From positions 1-15,995 of the forward strand of contig JBDSLU010000310.1 in the NCBI GenBank assembly GCA_039916225.1: a stretch of DNA of 15,995 nucleotides. Direction: 5' to 3'. Below, one piece after another: positions 7,559 to 14,417 of this stretch (within the stretch, counting starts at the first letter, position 1; every line of letters begins with the position of its first letter). Source of the DNA: JBDSLU01 sp039916225. Its GTDB lineage: Bacteria > Acidobacteriota > Vicinamibacteria > Vicinamibacterales > Vicinamibacteraceae. The notes beneath the pieces are model-generated. The model did no database searches. It had not been told where the DNA came from and saw only the letters and a program-made list of their open reading frames with translations. The translations under genes were made by a program, and so were the position numbers.

Positions 7559-8902
7559 TCAGGAGGCCTCCATGGTGACACGGCAGGCGACGCGGGCCCG
7601 CGGCACATACGTCGACGCGATCGCCAGGACGTCGCGCGTGCTGGCGGTGGCACCGCCGCCACCGTACGGACCGTTGGTATAGAGCGCTTCGACCTCGCGT
7701 CCGATGGCGTCGGCCTCGGCGCGCGTCCGCGTCCGCGCCGCCACCCGCAGGCGCACCTCGTAGGGATCCGGGCAAGATGCCGCCCGGGCCGCGCCGTGCA
7801 GCGCGTCGACGCCGATCAGATCGCAGCGGATCGCGTCGGGCCGCAGGCCGATGAGGCGCAGGCGTTCTTCGACGATGGCGCCGGCCAGCCGCGCCCGGGC
7901 CACCGCTCCCGACCCGGCGTAGGACATCTGGCCTTCGCCGATGAAGCCGTCGCGATGGCCGAGCGCCACCTTCAGCGTCGCCGGCGCCGGCTGGCCGGTC
8001 GCGCCGGACACGCGGACGCGGTTGGCGCCGTCGAGCGCCAGCCGGACACCGGAGAAGTCGGCGACGACGTCGGGCGTGACGTAGGCGGCCGGATCGCCGA
8101 TCTCGTAGAGCAGTTGCTCGGTGCACGTCGCGATGGTGACGGCGCCACCCGATCCCGGCACCTTGGTGACGACGGCGCGGCCATCGGCGGCGACCTCGGC
8201 GATCGGGAAGCCGAGCCGGGCGAGGCCGGCGACATCGGTCCGGCCCGGATCGGCGAAATAGCCGCCGGTCACCTGGCCGGCGCACTCGAGCAGATGGCCG
8301 ACCACCGTGGCTCGGCCGATCAACTCCCAGGCCTCGGCAGACCAGCCGAAGGCGTGGCGAAGCGGCCCGACGAACAGCGACGGATCGGCGGCGCGGCCGG
8401 TGACGACGACGCGCGCGCCCTGCGCCAGCGCCTCCACGATCGGCCCGGCTCCGATGTAGGCGTTGGCCGACACCAGCGCGTCGCCGAGCGATTCGACCGG
8501 AGCGCCCGTTTCGTCGATGGCGAACCCCCCGTCGGTGACGGTCGCGAGCACGTCGTCTCCGGTCACCGCGGCGACCGGCACGCCGTGGAGACCCAGTTCG
8601 CGCGCCACTTCACGGACCACTTCCGCGCCCGCCAGCGGATTGGCGGCGCCCATGTTGGTCACGATGGTGACGCCGTGCTCGACGCAGACCGGCAGCACGG
8701 CCCGCATGCGCTCGGCCAGCAGCGGGTCGTAGCCGGCCCGCGGGTCGCGCGCCTTCCGCAGCTGGGCCAGGGCGATCGTGCGCTCGGCCAGGCATTCGAA
8801 CACCAGGTAGTCGAGACGTCCCTGCTCGGCCAGTTCGACCGCCGGCTCGATGCGATCGCCGGAATAGCCGGCGCCACAGCCGATGCGCACCGATGCCCTC
8901 AT
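7559..8902 (-). CDS. Acyclic terpene utilization AtuA-like protein (DUF1446)
   Basis: A 447-residue cytoplasmic protein of the DUF1446/AtuA family. Visible family blocks are RIGCGAGYSGDRIEPAVELA at the N-terminus, DYLVFECLAERTIALAQLRK, VTNMGAANP, the VTGRAADPSLFVGPL block with HAFGW soon after, GHLLECAGQVTGGYFADPG, and YTNGPYGGGGA near the end. AtuA is required for growth on acyclic terpenes in Pseudomonas, but its reaction is not established, and most relatives sit in organic-acid gene clusters. The ATG at 8902 overlaps the transporter stop (ATGA), and the homology begins right there. The frame stays open upstream as far as 9757, but that part is antisense-like Arg/Gly sequence over the transporter. 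The small C-terminal domain that completes the family architecture is the next gene. Confidence 0.9.
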   Translation of the reverse strand: MRASVRIGCGAGYSGDRIEPAVELAEQGRLDYLVFECLAERTIALAQLRKARDPRAGYDPLLAERMRAVLPVCVEHGVTIVTNMGAANPLAGAEVVREVARELGLHGVPVAAVTGDDVLATVTDGGFAIDETGAPVESLGDALVSANAYIGAGPIVEALAQGARVVVTGRAADPSLFVGPLRHAFGWSAEAWELIGRATVVGHLLECAGQVTGGYFADPGRTDVAGLARLGFPIAEVAADGRAVVTKVPGSGGAVTIATCTEQLLYEIGDPAAYVTPDVVADFSGVRLALDGANRVRVSGATGQPAPATLKVALGHRDGFIGEGQMSYAGSGAVARARLAGAIVEERLRLIGLRPDAIRCDLIGVDALHGAARAASCPDPYEVRLRVAARTRTRAEADAIGREVEALYTNGPYGGGGATASTRDVLAIASTYVPRARVACRVTMEAS

Positions 8903-10218
8903 AGCGGGAACACTCCGAAGACGATGGCGGCGGCGACCATCAGCAGCGACGCGGCGAACAGCCAGGGGGCGGTGAAGCGCTGATGATCGGCAAGCTCGAT
9001 GCGACACAGCCCGACCAGCAGGAACGTCGCCGGGGTCAACGGGCTGACCGGAAAGCCGGTCGTCATCTGACCCAAAAGGGCGGCCTGGGCCACCTGGATC
9101 GGCGGCACCCCGAACGCCCTGGCGCTCTCCGCGATCACGGGGAGGGCGCCGAAATAGAACGAATCCGGATCGAGCAGCAGGCTGAGCGGCATCGCCAGGA
9201 CTCCGACGATGGCCGGGATGTGTCGGGCCATCTCCGCGGAGGTGCCGCCAACGGCGGCGTGCGCCATCGCCTGCAGCATCGTGGTGCCCTTCATGATCCC
9301 GGTGAAGGCGCCGGCGGCGATGAGGATGGCGGCCATCGTCAGCGCGGTCCGCGCGTGGGCGTCGATTCGCTCGCGCTGCGCCGCGGCGTCCGGATAATTG
9401 ATGACCAGCGCCAGCGCGGTCGCCAGCATGAAGACGACGGCCGGATCGAGCCGGCCGCTCAGCATCGTCGCCATCGCCGCCAGCGTCAGCAGCAGGTTGA
9501 TCGGGAAGCGTCCGGGTCGCCGCAGGGCCCGCTCGGCTGGCGACAGCGCGCGCGGCACGACGGGCATTGTGTCCCCGCCCTGCACGGCGTCCCCGCTGGG
9601 CACAGGCGCGAGCCGGCGTCCCTCGCGCACGCCGAGGAACCACGCCACCCCGAACACGAAGACCAAGCCGACGATCTGCACCGGGATCAGCGGCGCGAAC
9701 AACGTCGCCGTCGGAATCTGCAGGGCCGCCGAGGCGCGCAGCACCGGGCCGGTCCACGGCAGGAAGTTGACGCCCGCGGCGAGCGAGACCACACAGGCCA
9801 GCACGCGCCGATCGAGACCGAGCCGTTCATAGAGCGGCAGCACCGCCGGCACGGTGACCAGGAAGGTGACGGCGCCCGATCCGTCCAGGTGCGCGACCAG
9901 CGCCAGCAGCGTGGTGCCGAGCACGATCCGCGTCGGGTGCAGGCCGATGACGCGCAGCACGCCGTCGACGATCGGATCGAGCAGGCCGGCGTCGGTCATC
10001 ACGCCGAAGAACAGGATCGCGAAGACGAACATCGCCGCGACCGGCGCCGTCTCCTTGATGCCGGCGATGGCGAAGGTGCCGGTCTGGAGGCCGAAGCCAC
10101 CGGCCAGCGCCGCCGCGGTCGGCAGCGCGATCAGGGCCACCAGCGGCGTGACGCGCCGGCTCATGATCGCGGCGAGCACCGAGACGATGGTCAGCAGGCC
10201 GAGGAGCGCCAGGGACAT
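8899..10218 (-). CDS. CitMHS-family metal-organic acid:H+ symporter
   Basis: A 439-residue inner-membrane protein with about 11-12 hydrophobic segments. It belongs to the CitMHS family (divalent metal-citrate:proton symporters such as Bacillus CitM/CitH). The telling blocks are ILFFGVMTDAGLLDPIVDG, the HLDGSGAVTFLVTVPAVLPL motif after LLALVA, NFLPWTGPVLRASAAL, the LLLDPDSFYFGALPVI segment, and SPLTPATFLLVGL ending in ADHQRFT. A hydrophilic loop (about 200-235) separates the two halves. An in-frame TGA at 10230-10228 shows that translation cannot begin upstream of ATG 10218; its ribosome binding site is weak. It is the first gene of the four-gene operon and overlaps the AtuA start by 4 nt. Citrate or a citrate-like tricarboxylate or hydroxy acid is the usual substrate; the AtuA and esterase partners suggest a different acid. 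Confidence 0.92.
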   Translation of the reverse strand: MSLALLGLLTIVSVLAAIMSRRVTPLVALIALPTAAALAGGFGLQTGTFAIAGIKETAPVAAMFVFAILFFGVMTDAGLLDPIVDGVLRVIGLHPTRIVLGTTLLALVAHLDGSGAVTFLVTVPAVLPLYERLGLDRRVLACVVSLAAGVNFLPWTGPVLRASAALQIPTATLFAPLIPVQIVGLVFVFGVAWFLGVREGRRLAPVPSGDAVQGGDTMPVVPRALSPAERALRRPGRFPINLLLTLAAMATMLSGRLDPAVVFMLATALALVINYPDAAAQRERIDAHARTALTMAAILIAAGAFTGIMKGTTMLQAMAHAAVGGTSAEMARHIPAIVGVLAMPLSLLLDPDSFYFGALPVIAESARAFGVPPIQVAQAALLGQMTTGFPVSPLTPATFLLVGLCRIELADHQRFTAPWLFAASLLMVAAAIVFGVFPL

Positions 10219-10265
10219 AGGTGATGTTCAGCGGAGCGCCAGCATCGTGGCCCGTGGCCGCCGTC

Positions 10266-10301
10266 CTGTAAAATGAATCATTCGCATCGAAGTGTTCGGA
10301 A
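10266..10301. promoter_or_regulatory. Divergent control region with two abutting palindromes (LysR operator candidate)
   Basis: The 90-bp space between the CitMHS start (10218) and the preferred LysR start (10309) contains AATGA-A-TCATT (10272-10282). This overlaps by two bases with TTCG-CAT-CGAA (10281-10291), followed by TTCGGAA at 10295-10301. This AT-richer patch stands out from its surroundings. LysR-type regulators normally bind dyads in such divergent promoters. I could not place a clean T-N11-A core, so the exact site is uncertain. On the minus strand, TTTACA just downstream of the first palindrome may be the -10 of the transporter operon. Confidence 0.45.
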
Positions 10302-10308
10302 ATACGCA

Positions 10309-11235
10309 ATGACGGCGGAACTGCGGCACATCGAGGCGTTCCTGGCCGTCGCCCGGCTCGGGCACTTCACCCGGGCGGCCGCGGCGCTGCACGTCTCCCA
10401 GTCGGCCCTGACGGTGCAGATCCGCCAGCTCGAAGCCGCGCTCGGCTTGCGTCTGTTCGACCGCAACAACCGGCGGGTGGCGTTGACCCAGGCCGGACGG
10501 GAGCTGGTCGGGCCGTTCGAGCGCATCTCGGCCGACGTCGCCGGCGTGCTGCAGCACGCGCGCGACCTCTCGACACAGCGGCGTGGCACCGTCACCGTCG
10601 GTGCCCTGCCCTCGGTGGCCGCCAGTGTCCTCCCGCAGGCGATCGCCGCGCTGGCCCGCACCCACGACGGGATCGTCGTGCGGGTCCGCGACGCGGTCGC
10701 GGCGCGCCTCGTCGACCTGGTCAAGAGCGGCGACGTCGAGTTCGGCGTCGGCTGTCTGATCCGGCCCGATCCCGCCGTCGTCGCCGAACCGCTGCTCAGC
10801 GACCGGCTCGCCGCGTTCGTGCCCGCCGGCCATCCGCTCGCTCGCCGGCGAAGTGTTCGCCTGACCGAGCTCGGGGCCTATCCGCTGATCCTGACCGGCC
10901 CGGACACCAGCGTGCGGCAACGCCTCGAACGCACCCTCGCCGATCGGCACCTGCCGATCCAGGTCGCGCAGGAGGTGACCTACATGTCGACGGCCATCGG
11001 CTTGGTCGAGGCCGGTCTCGGCGTCGCGATCCTGCCCGAATCGGCGTTCACCGCGGACCTGGCCCGCGGCCTTCGGGTGGTCGGGCTCCGCGAGCCCGTG
11101 CTGCGCCGCGACATCGCGATCCTCATGCGCGCCGGACGCTCGCGGTCGCCAGCCGCCGAGCGCCTCGTCACAGCGCTGCGGACAGCCGCGCGCGGCGCTC
11201 AGACGGGAACGAGAGCGACCCGGAATCCGATGTGA
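10309..11235 (+). CDS. LysR-family transcriptional regulator
   Basis: A 308-residue regulator. Residues 4-62 are the LysR winged helix-turn-helix (LRHIEAFLAVARLGHFTRAA, then LHVSQSALTVQIRQLEAALG, LFDRNNRRVALTQAGREL). About 90-300 are the two-lobed ligand-binding domain (GTVTVGALPSVAASVLPQAI, VGLVEAGLGVAILPE-type motif near residue 230). I prefer ATG 10309 to the in-frame ATG 10273. LysR proteins start a few residues before the first helix, GGAA lies 7 nt upstream, and the longer start would sit inside a palindrome. It is divergent from the CitMHS-AtuA-esterase operon and is most likely its activator, responding to the imported acid or a product of it. Its last 37 bp overlap tail-to-tail the 3' end of the SUMF1 gene on the other strand. 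Confidence 0.92.
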   Translation: MTAELRHIEAFLAVARLGHFTRAAAALHVSQSALTVQIRQLEAALGLRLFDRNNRRVALTQAGRELVGPFERISADVAGVLQHARDLSTQRRGTVTVGALPSVAASVLPQAIAALARTHDGIVVRVRDAVAARLVDLVKSGDVEFGVGCLIRPDPAVVAEPLLSDRLAAFVPAGHPLARRRSVRLTELGAYPLILTGPDTSVRQRLERTLADRHLPIQVAQEVTYMSTAIGLVEAGLGVAILPESAFTADLARGLRVVGLREPVLRRDIAILMRAGRSRSPAAERLVTALRTAARGAQTGTRATRNPM

Positions 11236-12077
11236 TCGGAGCTGCGCTCGGGCTCGTAGCGCAGCCGGAGCGCCGAGCGGCAGAAGACACCAGGGTCGTT
11301 CCACGCGCCGCCGCGCCGGACCCGCGAGTAGGAACCGTCGCGGTTCGGAACACCCTTCACCTGCAGGTCGGGATCGACGCCGCCCGGCAGCGTCGCGTGG
11401 TACCAGTCCCGGCACCATTCGAAGACGTTGCCGTGCATGTCGTACAGGCCCCAGGGGTTGGCGCGAAAGGCGCGGACGCGCGTGCCGCGACCGGCGGCCG
11501 GGCCCTCCGAGCCGCCGTTGAGCGGCGCCCCGTTGAAGTTGGCGTCGGCGCGATCGAGACGATCGCCGAACGCCGTCGCGGTGGTCGTGCCGGCACGGCA
11601 GGCGTACTCCCACTGCGCCTCGGTCGGCAATCGACAGGTCCATCCGTCCGGAAGCGCGCCGGCACGGCGGGCTCGCTCGGTCAGCGCGCGGGCATAGGCC
11701 TCGGCGGCGCCATACGTCACCCAGTAGACCGGCACGTCGTCGCCGAGCCCGGTCACCTCGGCGAGCGGACGATCGGTCGGTGCGCCGTGGATCCGCCGCC
11801 ACTCGCCTTGCGTCGTCTCGCACGCCGCCATCCAGAAGCCACGGGTCAGCGTGACCTCGACCTGCGCTTCATCGGCACGCCGCCCCGTCTCGGACGCCGG
11901 GCTGCCCATGGTGAACCGCCCCGGTGGGCACCAGCAGAAGCGGACGCCTGCGATCTCGCGAACCACGCCGGCGTACTCGCCGGTGAAGGCCGCGCCCTGC
12001 GGCGCACGCAGTCGCGGGGCGGCCAGCGTCGCGCTCACGGCGGCGAGGCGCTGCAGGACGTCGCGTCGGCTGGGCAT
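11199..12077 (-). CDS. SUMF1/formylglycine-generating-enzyme-fold protein, exported
   Basis: A 292-residue protein. The leader MPSRRDVLQRLAAVSATLAA resembles a Tat signal. Residues about 40-290 are an FGE-sulfatase/SUMF1 domain: CWCPPGRFTMGSP, ETTQGEWR, PVYWVTYGAAEAYARAL, CRLPTEAQWEYACRAG, NPWGLYDMHGNVFEWCRDWY, RVRRGGAWN, then IGFRVAL. True sulfatase-modifying FGEs carry two copper-binding cysteines in a GG-S-F-L-C...C stretch. Here the first position is Asp261 (GGAWND) and only Cys266 remains. It therefore belongs to the wider SUMF1-fold group (EgtB/PvdO-like or structural), and no sulfatase gene is in the window. The start at 12077 lies 29 bp from the divergent DUF763 start. It overlaps the LysR 3' end by 37 bp. 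Confidence 0.88.
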   Translation of the reverse strand: MPSRRDVLQRLAAVSATLAAPRLRAPQGAAFTGEYAGVVREIAGVRFCWCPPGRFTMGSPASETGRRADEAQVEVTLTRGFWMAACETTQGEWRRIHGAPTDRPLAEVTGLGDDVPVYWVTYGAAEAYARALTERARRAGALPDGWTCRLPTEAQWEYACRAGTTTATAFGDRLDRADANFNGAPLNGGSEGPAAGRGTRVRAFRANPWGLYDMHGNVFEWCRDWYHATLPGGVDPDLQVKGVPNRDGSYSRVRRGGAWNDPGVFCRSALRLRYEPERSSDHIGFRVALVPV

Positions 12078-12094
12078 GGCATGGATCCTACTGG

Positions 12095-12107
12095 CACAAT
12101 GATCGGG
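12095..12107 (+). promoter_or_regulatory. Possible -10 element just before a leaderless DUF763 start
   Basis: The 29-bp space between the divergent SUMF1 and DUF763 starts has no Shine-Dalgarno for DUF763. CACAAT (12095-12100) ends 6 bp before the GTG at 12107, the distance expected if transcription begins at the start codon. No good -35 is visible, so this is tentative. Confidence 0.25.
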
Positions 12108-13336
12108 TGAAGCGCTCGGGCGTCGCCGATCTCCCGCTGCACGGCGGGCGCGTCCCGGCCTGGCTCGCCAGCCGGATGGAAGCGCTCGGCACGGCGATCT
12201 CGGAAGCCGTGCTGCTGAACCACGGCCGCGACGGCCTGCTCGCCCGCCTCAGCGATCCCTTCTGGTTCCAGGCCCTCGGCTGCGTGATGGGCATGGACTG
12301 GCACTCGTCCGGCATCACGACCTCGGTGATGAGTGCGCTCAAGCGCGGCCTCAACCCGCGCGCCCACGAGCTCGGAGTCCACGTCTGCGGCGGCCGCGGC
12401 AAGCAGTCGTTGCGGACGCCGGACGAGCTGCGCGGCGTGGCCGATCGCGTCGGCATCGACGGCGACGCGCTGGTCCGCACCAGCCGACTCACCGCCCGGG
12501 TCGACAACAACGCCATCGCTGACGGCTTCCAGATCTACCTGCACAGCTTCGTGGTCACCATCGACGGCCATTGGGCGGTGGTGCAACAGGGGATGAACGA
12601 GACGACGCGGCTGGCCCGACGCTATCACTGGCACTCGGCGTCGGTCCGCGATTTCACGGCCGACCCGCACACGGCGATCGTCGGGGCCCACGCCGGCACG
12701 ATCCGCAACCTCGTCGATGGCCGGGCCCGGCTGGCGCAGGACGCACTCCTCACCATCGCCCGCGACGATCCCTCGGCGACACTCGCCACCGTGCGCCGCC
12801 TCGAGATGCCGACGCGGCACGAGGTGCGCGCGCCGGACGTCCAGGCGCGGCGGCTCGGCGCGGTGCTGGCGCTGGCGCACGAGCGCGAGCTCCGTGACTT
12901 CGCTTCGTTCCTCCTGCTCGAGCAGCTCGGTCCGCGCACGCTGCAGTCGCTGGCCCTCGTCGCCGAGGTGGTGCACGGCGCGCCGACCCGCTTCGACGAC
13001 CCGGCCCGCTTCTCGTTCGCGCACGGCGGCAAGGACGGCCACCCCTTCCCCGTCCCGCTGCGCATCTACGACGAGTCCATCGCCGTGCTCAGGAAGGCCC
13101 TCGACGCGGCCAAGTTGGGACATACCGACAAGCTCGACGGCATGGCCCGGCTCGATGCCTTCGCCCGTGGTATCGAGACACGGCGGGCGCCGCACGCCGA
13201 CGTCGAGGCCACGATCGCGCACGAACGCGCGACGGCGCCGGCGCACGGCGGGCGCACGGTGTTCGACGATCGGCCCTCGAACCGTCGGCGCCGGGACGTC
13301 GACGTTCCGGATCAGCTGAGCCTCTTCCCGGAATAG
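12107..13336 (+). CDS. DUF763 family protein with C-terminal clamp-binding-like motif
   Basis: A 409-residue cytoplasmic protein of the DUF763 family (PF05559), known mainly from archaea and scattered bacteria and of unknown function. Family signatures run through the N-terminal two thirds: RSGVADLPLHGGRVPAWL, FWFQALGCVMGMDWHSSG, GVHVCGGRGKQSLRTP, RVDNNAIADGFQIYLHSFVV and WAVVQQGMN. The GTG at 12107 (VKRSGVADLPLH) is the family's normal start; there is no clear ribosome binding site. The last third is charged and less conserved, and the final residues are DQLSLFPE. QLSLF (403-407) is the exact consensus of bacterial beta-sliding-clamp-binding peptides (QL[SD]LF), placed on a disordered Arg-rich tail as in real clamp clients. 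That suggests a DNA replication or repair role. The gene is upstream of an MBL-fold gene and a broken rSAM/UdgX repair pair. Confidence 0.9.
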   Translation: MKRSGVADLPLHGGRVPAWLASRMEALGTAISEAVLLNHGRDGLLARLSDPFWFQALGCVMGMDWHSSGITTSVMSALKRGLNPRAHELGVHVCGGRGKQSLRTPDELRGVADRVGIDGDALVRTSRLTARVDNNAIADGFQIYLHSFVVTIDGHWAVVQQGMNETTRLARRYHWHSASVRDFTADPHTAIVGAHAGTIRNLVDGRARLAQDALLTIARDDPSATLATVRRLEMPTRHEVRAPDVQARRLGAVLALAHERELRDFASFLLLEQLGPRTLQSLALVAEVVHGAPTRFDDPARFSFAHGGKDGHPFPVPLRIYDESIAVLRKALDAAKLGHTDKLDGMARLDAFARGIETRRAPHADVEATIAHERATAPAHGGRTVFDDRPSNRRRRDVDVPDQLSLFPE

Positions 13337-13386
13337 CCGAGCCGCGTTGGTCCCCGGCTTGCTAGTGCCCGGACGGAGGGTCTCCC

Positions 13387-14298
13387 ATGGGCACGCCCCG
13401 AGAAGTCGCCGACGGCGTCTGGATGTTGCGCACGGTCCTGGTCAATGTGTTCTTCGTGCGCGTCGAAGCCGGCGGCTGGGTACTCGTGGATGCCGGTCTC
13501 ACCGGCTCGGCCAGGGCGATCCGCCGCGCCGCCGCGGCCCTCTTCGGATCGTCGCCACCGCTCGGGATCGTGCTGACGCACGGACACTTCGATCACGTCG
13601 GCGGGCTGGCGCGGCTGCTCGAGGCCTGGGACGTGCCTGTCTACGCCCACGCCTTCGAACTGCCCCACCTGACTGGTCGACTGGCCTATCCACGGCCCGA
13701 CCCGACCGTGGGCGGCGGCCTCATCGCCTGGTCGTCGTTCCTGTTCCCGCGGGGTCCCTACGACTTCGGCACGCGCCTCATCGCGCTGCCCCGTGGCGGG
13801 CGCATCCCCATCGCGCCCGATTGGGTCGCGCTGCATACACCCGGTCATACCGCCGGGCACGTCTCGCTGCTGCGACCCGGCGACGGCGTGCTCATCGCCG
13901 GCGATGCCGTGACGACGACGCGCCAGGCCTCGGCGACATCCGTGGCGGTGCAACGGACTGAGCTCAACGGACCGCCGGCCTACTTCACCACCGACTGGGA
14001 CGCGGCGCGCTGGTCGGTGCAGCGGCTGGCGGCGATGCGCGTCGATACCCTCCTCGCCGGTCACGGTCAGCCGATGACCGGCGCGGCGATGCGCCTGGAC
14101 CTGCGCAACCTCGCCGAGTATTTCGACGTGCGGGCCCGACCGCGGCGCGGCCGCTACGTCGAGCACGACGAGGGCGAGCGCGCCTTCGAGCGACGCTGGC
14201 TGCGGCCCCTCATCACCTCGCTGCTCGCCGGCGCGGGGACGGCCCTGGTCCTCAGGTTCCTGGGTGGAGGCCGACATGTGGGCGCTCAACCGGCGTGA
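13387..14298 (+). CDS. Metallo-beta-lactamase-fold hydrolase with C-terminal membrane helix
   Basis: A 303-residue protein with the full set of MBL zinc ligands: HGHFDH (His65, His67, Asp69, His70), His154 in TPGHTAGH, Asp173 in AGDAV and His226 in AGHGQPM. The order and spacing fit the glyoxalase II/lactonase-like branch rather than the DNA-nuclease (SNM1) branch. Residues about 275-293 (RPLITSLLAGAGTALVLRFL) form a short hydrophobic C-terminal anchor. The ATG at 13387 has GGAGGG at 13375-13380 with 6-nt spacing. It is 50 nt downstream of DUF763 and probably cotranscribed. The substrate cannot be deduced. The last few codons (GGGRHVGAQPA) overlap, in another frame, a Gfo/Idh/MocA remnant, so the natural C-terminus may have been altered by the deletion that brought the remnant here. 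Confidence 0.88.
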   Translation: MGTPREVADGVWMLRTVLVNVFFVRVEAGGWVLVDAGLTGSARAIRRAAAALFGSSPPLGIVLTHGHFDHVGGLARLLEAWDVPVYAHAFELPHLTGRLAYPRPDPTVGGGLIAWSSFLFPRGPYDFGTRLIALPRGGRIPIAPDWVALHTPGHTAGHVSLLRPGDGVLIAGDAVTTTRQASATSVAVQRTELNGPPAYFTTDWDAARWSVQRLAAMRVDTLLAGHGQPMTGAAMRLDLRNLAEYFDVRARPRRGRYVEHDEGERAFERRWLRPLITSLLAGAGTALVLRFLGGGRHVGAQPA

Positions 14299-14404
14299 GT
14301 TCGCCCGGCCCCCCGGCGACTTGGGGCTGGCCGACGTCCGCATCATCGAGGCGATCGACGAGGCGGCGCGAAGCGGCCGCACCGTCGAGGTCGCGCGGAG
14401 CTGA
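14255..14404 (+). pseudogene. C-terminal remnant of a Gfo/Idh/MocA-family oxidoreductase
   Basis: In the frame ending at TGA 14402-14404, the sequence WVEADMWALNRREFA continues into DLGLADVRIIEAIDEAARSG and RTVEV. The (G)LADVRIIEAIxxSARSGRxVEL pattern is the typical last helix and tail of Gfo/Idh/MocA NAD(P)-dependent sugar dehydrogenases. Everything upstream, including the Rossmann fold, is missing; the frame runs straight into the 3' end of the MBL gene, which it overlaps by about 40 bp. The ATG at 14276 could start a 42-residue peptide, but a functional role is unlikely. I read it as a deletion scar. The family call from about 45 residues is tentative. Confidence 0.45.
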
Positions 14405-14417
14405 TCGTCTCTCGTCC

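Noticed and set aside
8903..9757. Upstream extension of the DUF1446 frame across the transporter gene
   Set aside because: The extension is in a wrong frame over CitMHS coding sequence and shows no family similarity; homology begins at the ATG at 8902.
10228..11823. A 531-codon minus-strand frame across the LysR gene and into the SUMF1 gene
   Set aside because: It lies over two homology-supported genes and has shadow composition only.
11199..12077. Annotating the SUMF1 gene as a true sulfatase-maturing FGE
   Set aside because: The first copper-ligand cysteine is missing and no sulfatase is nearby.
12035..13246. A 403-codon minus-strand frame opposite DUF763
   Set aside because: DUF763 family motifs on the plus strand are unmistakable; the antisense frame is low-complexity Arg/Ala/Asp sequence.
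13387..14298. MBL protein as an SNM1/beta-CASP nuclease completing a DNA-repair island
   Set aside because: There is no beta-CASP insert; ligand spacing and the C-terminal membrane anchor fit the lactonase/glyoxalase-like branch.
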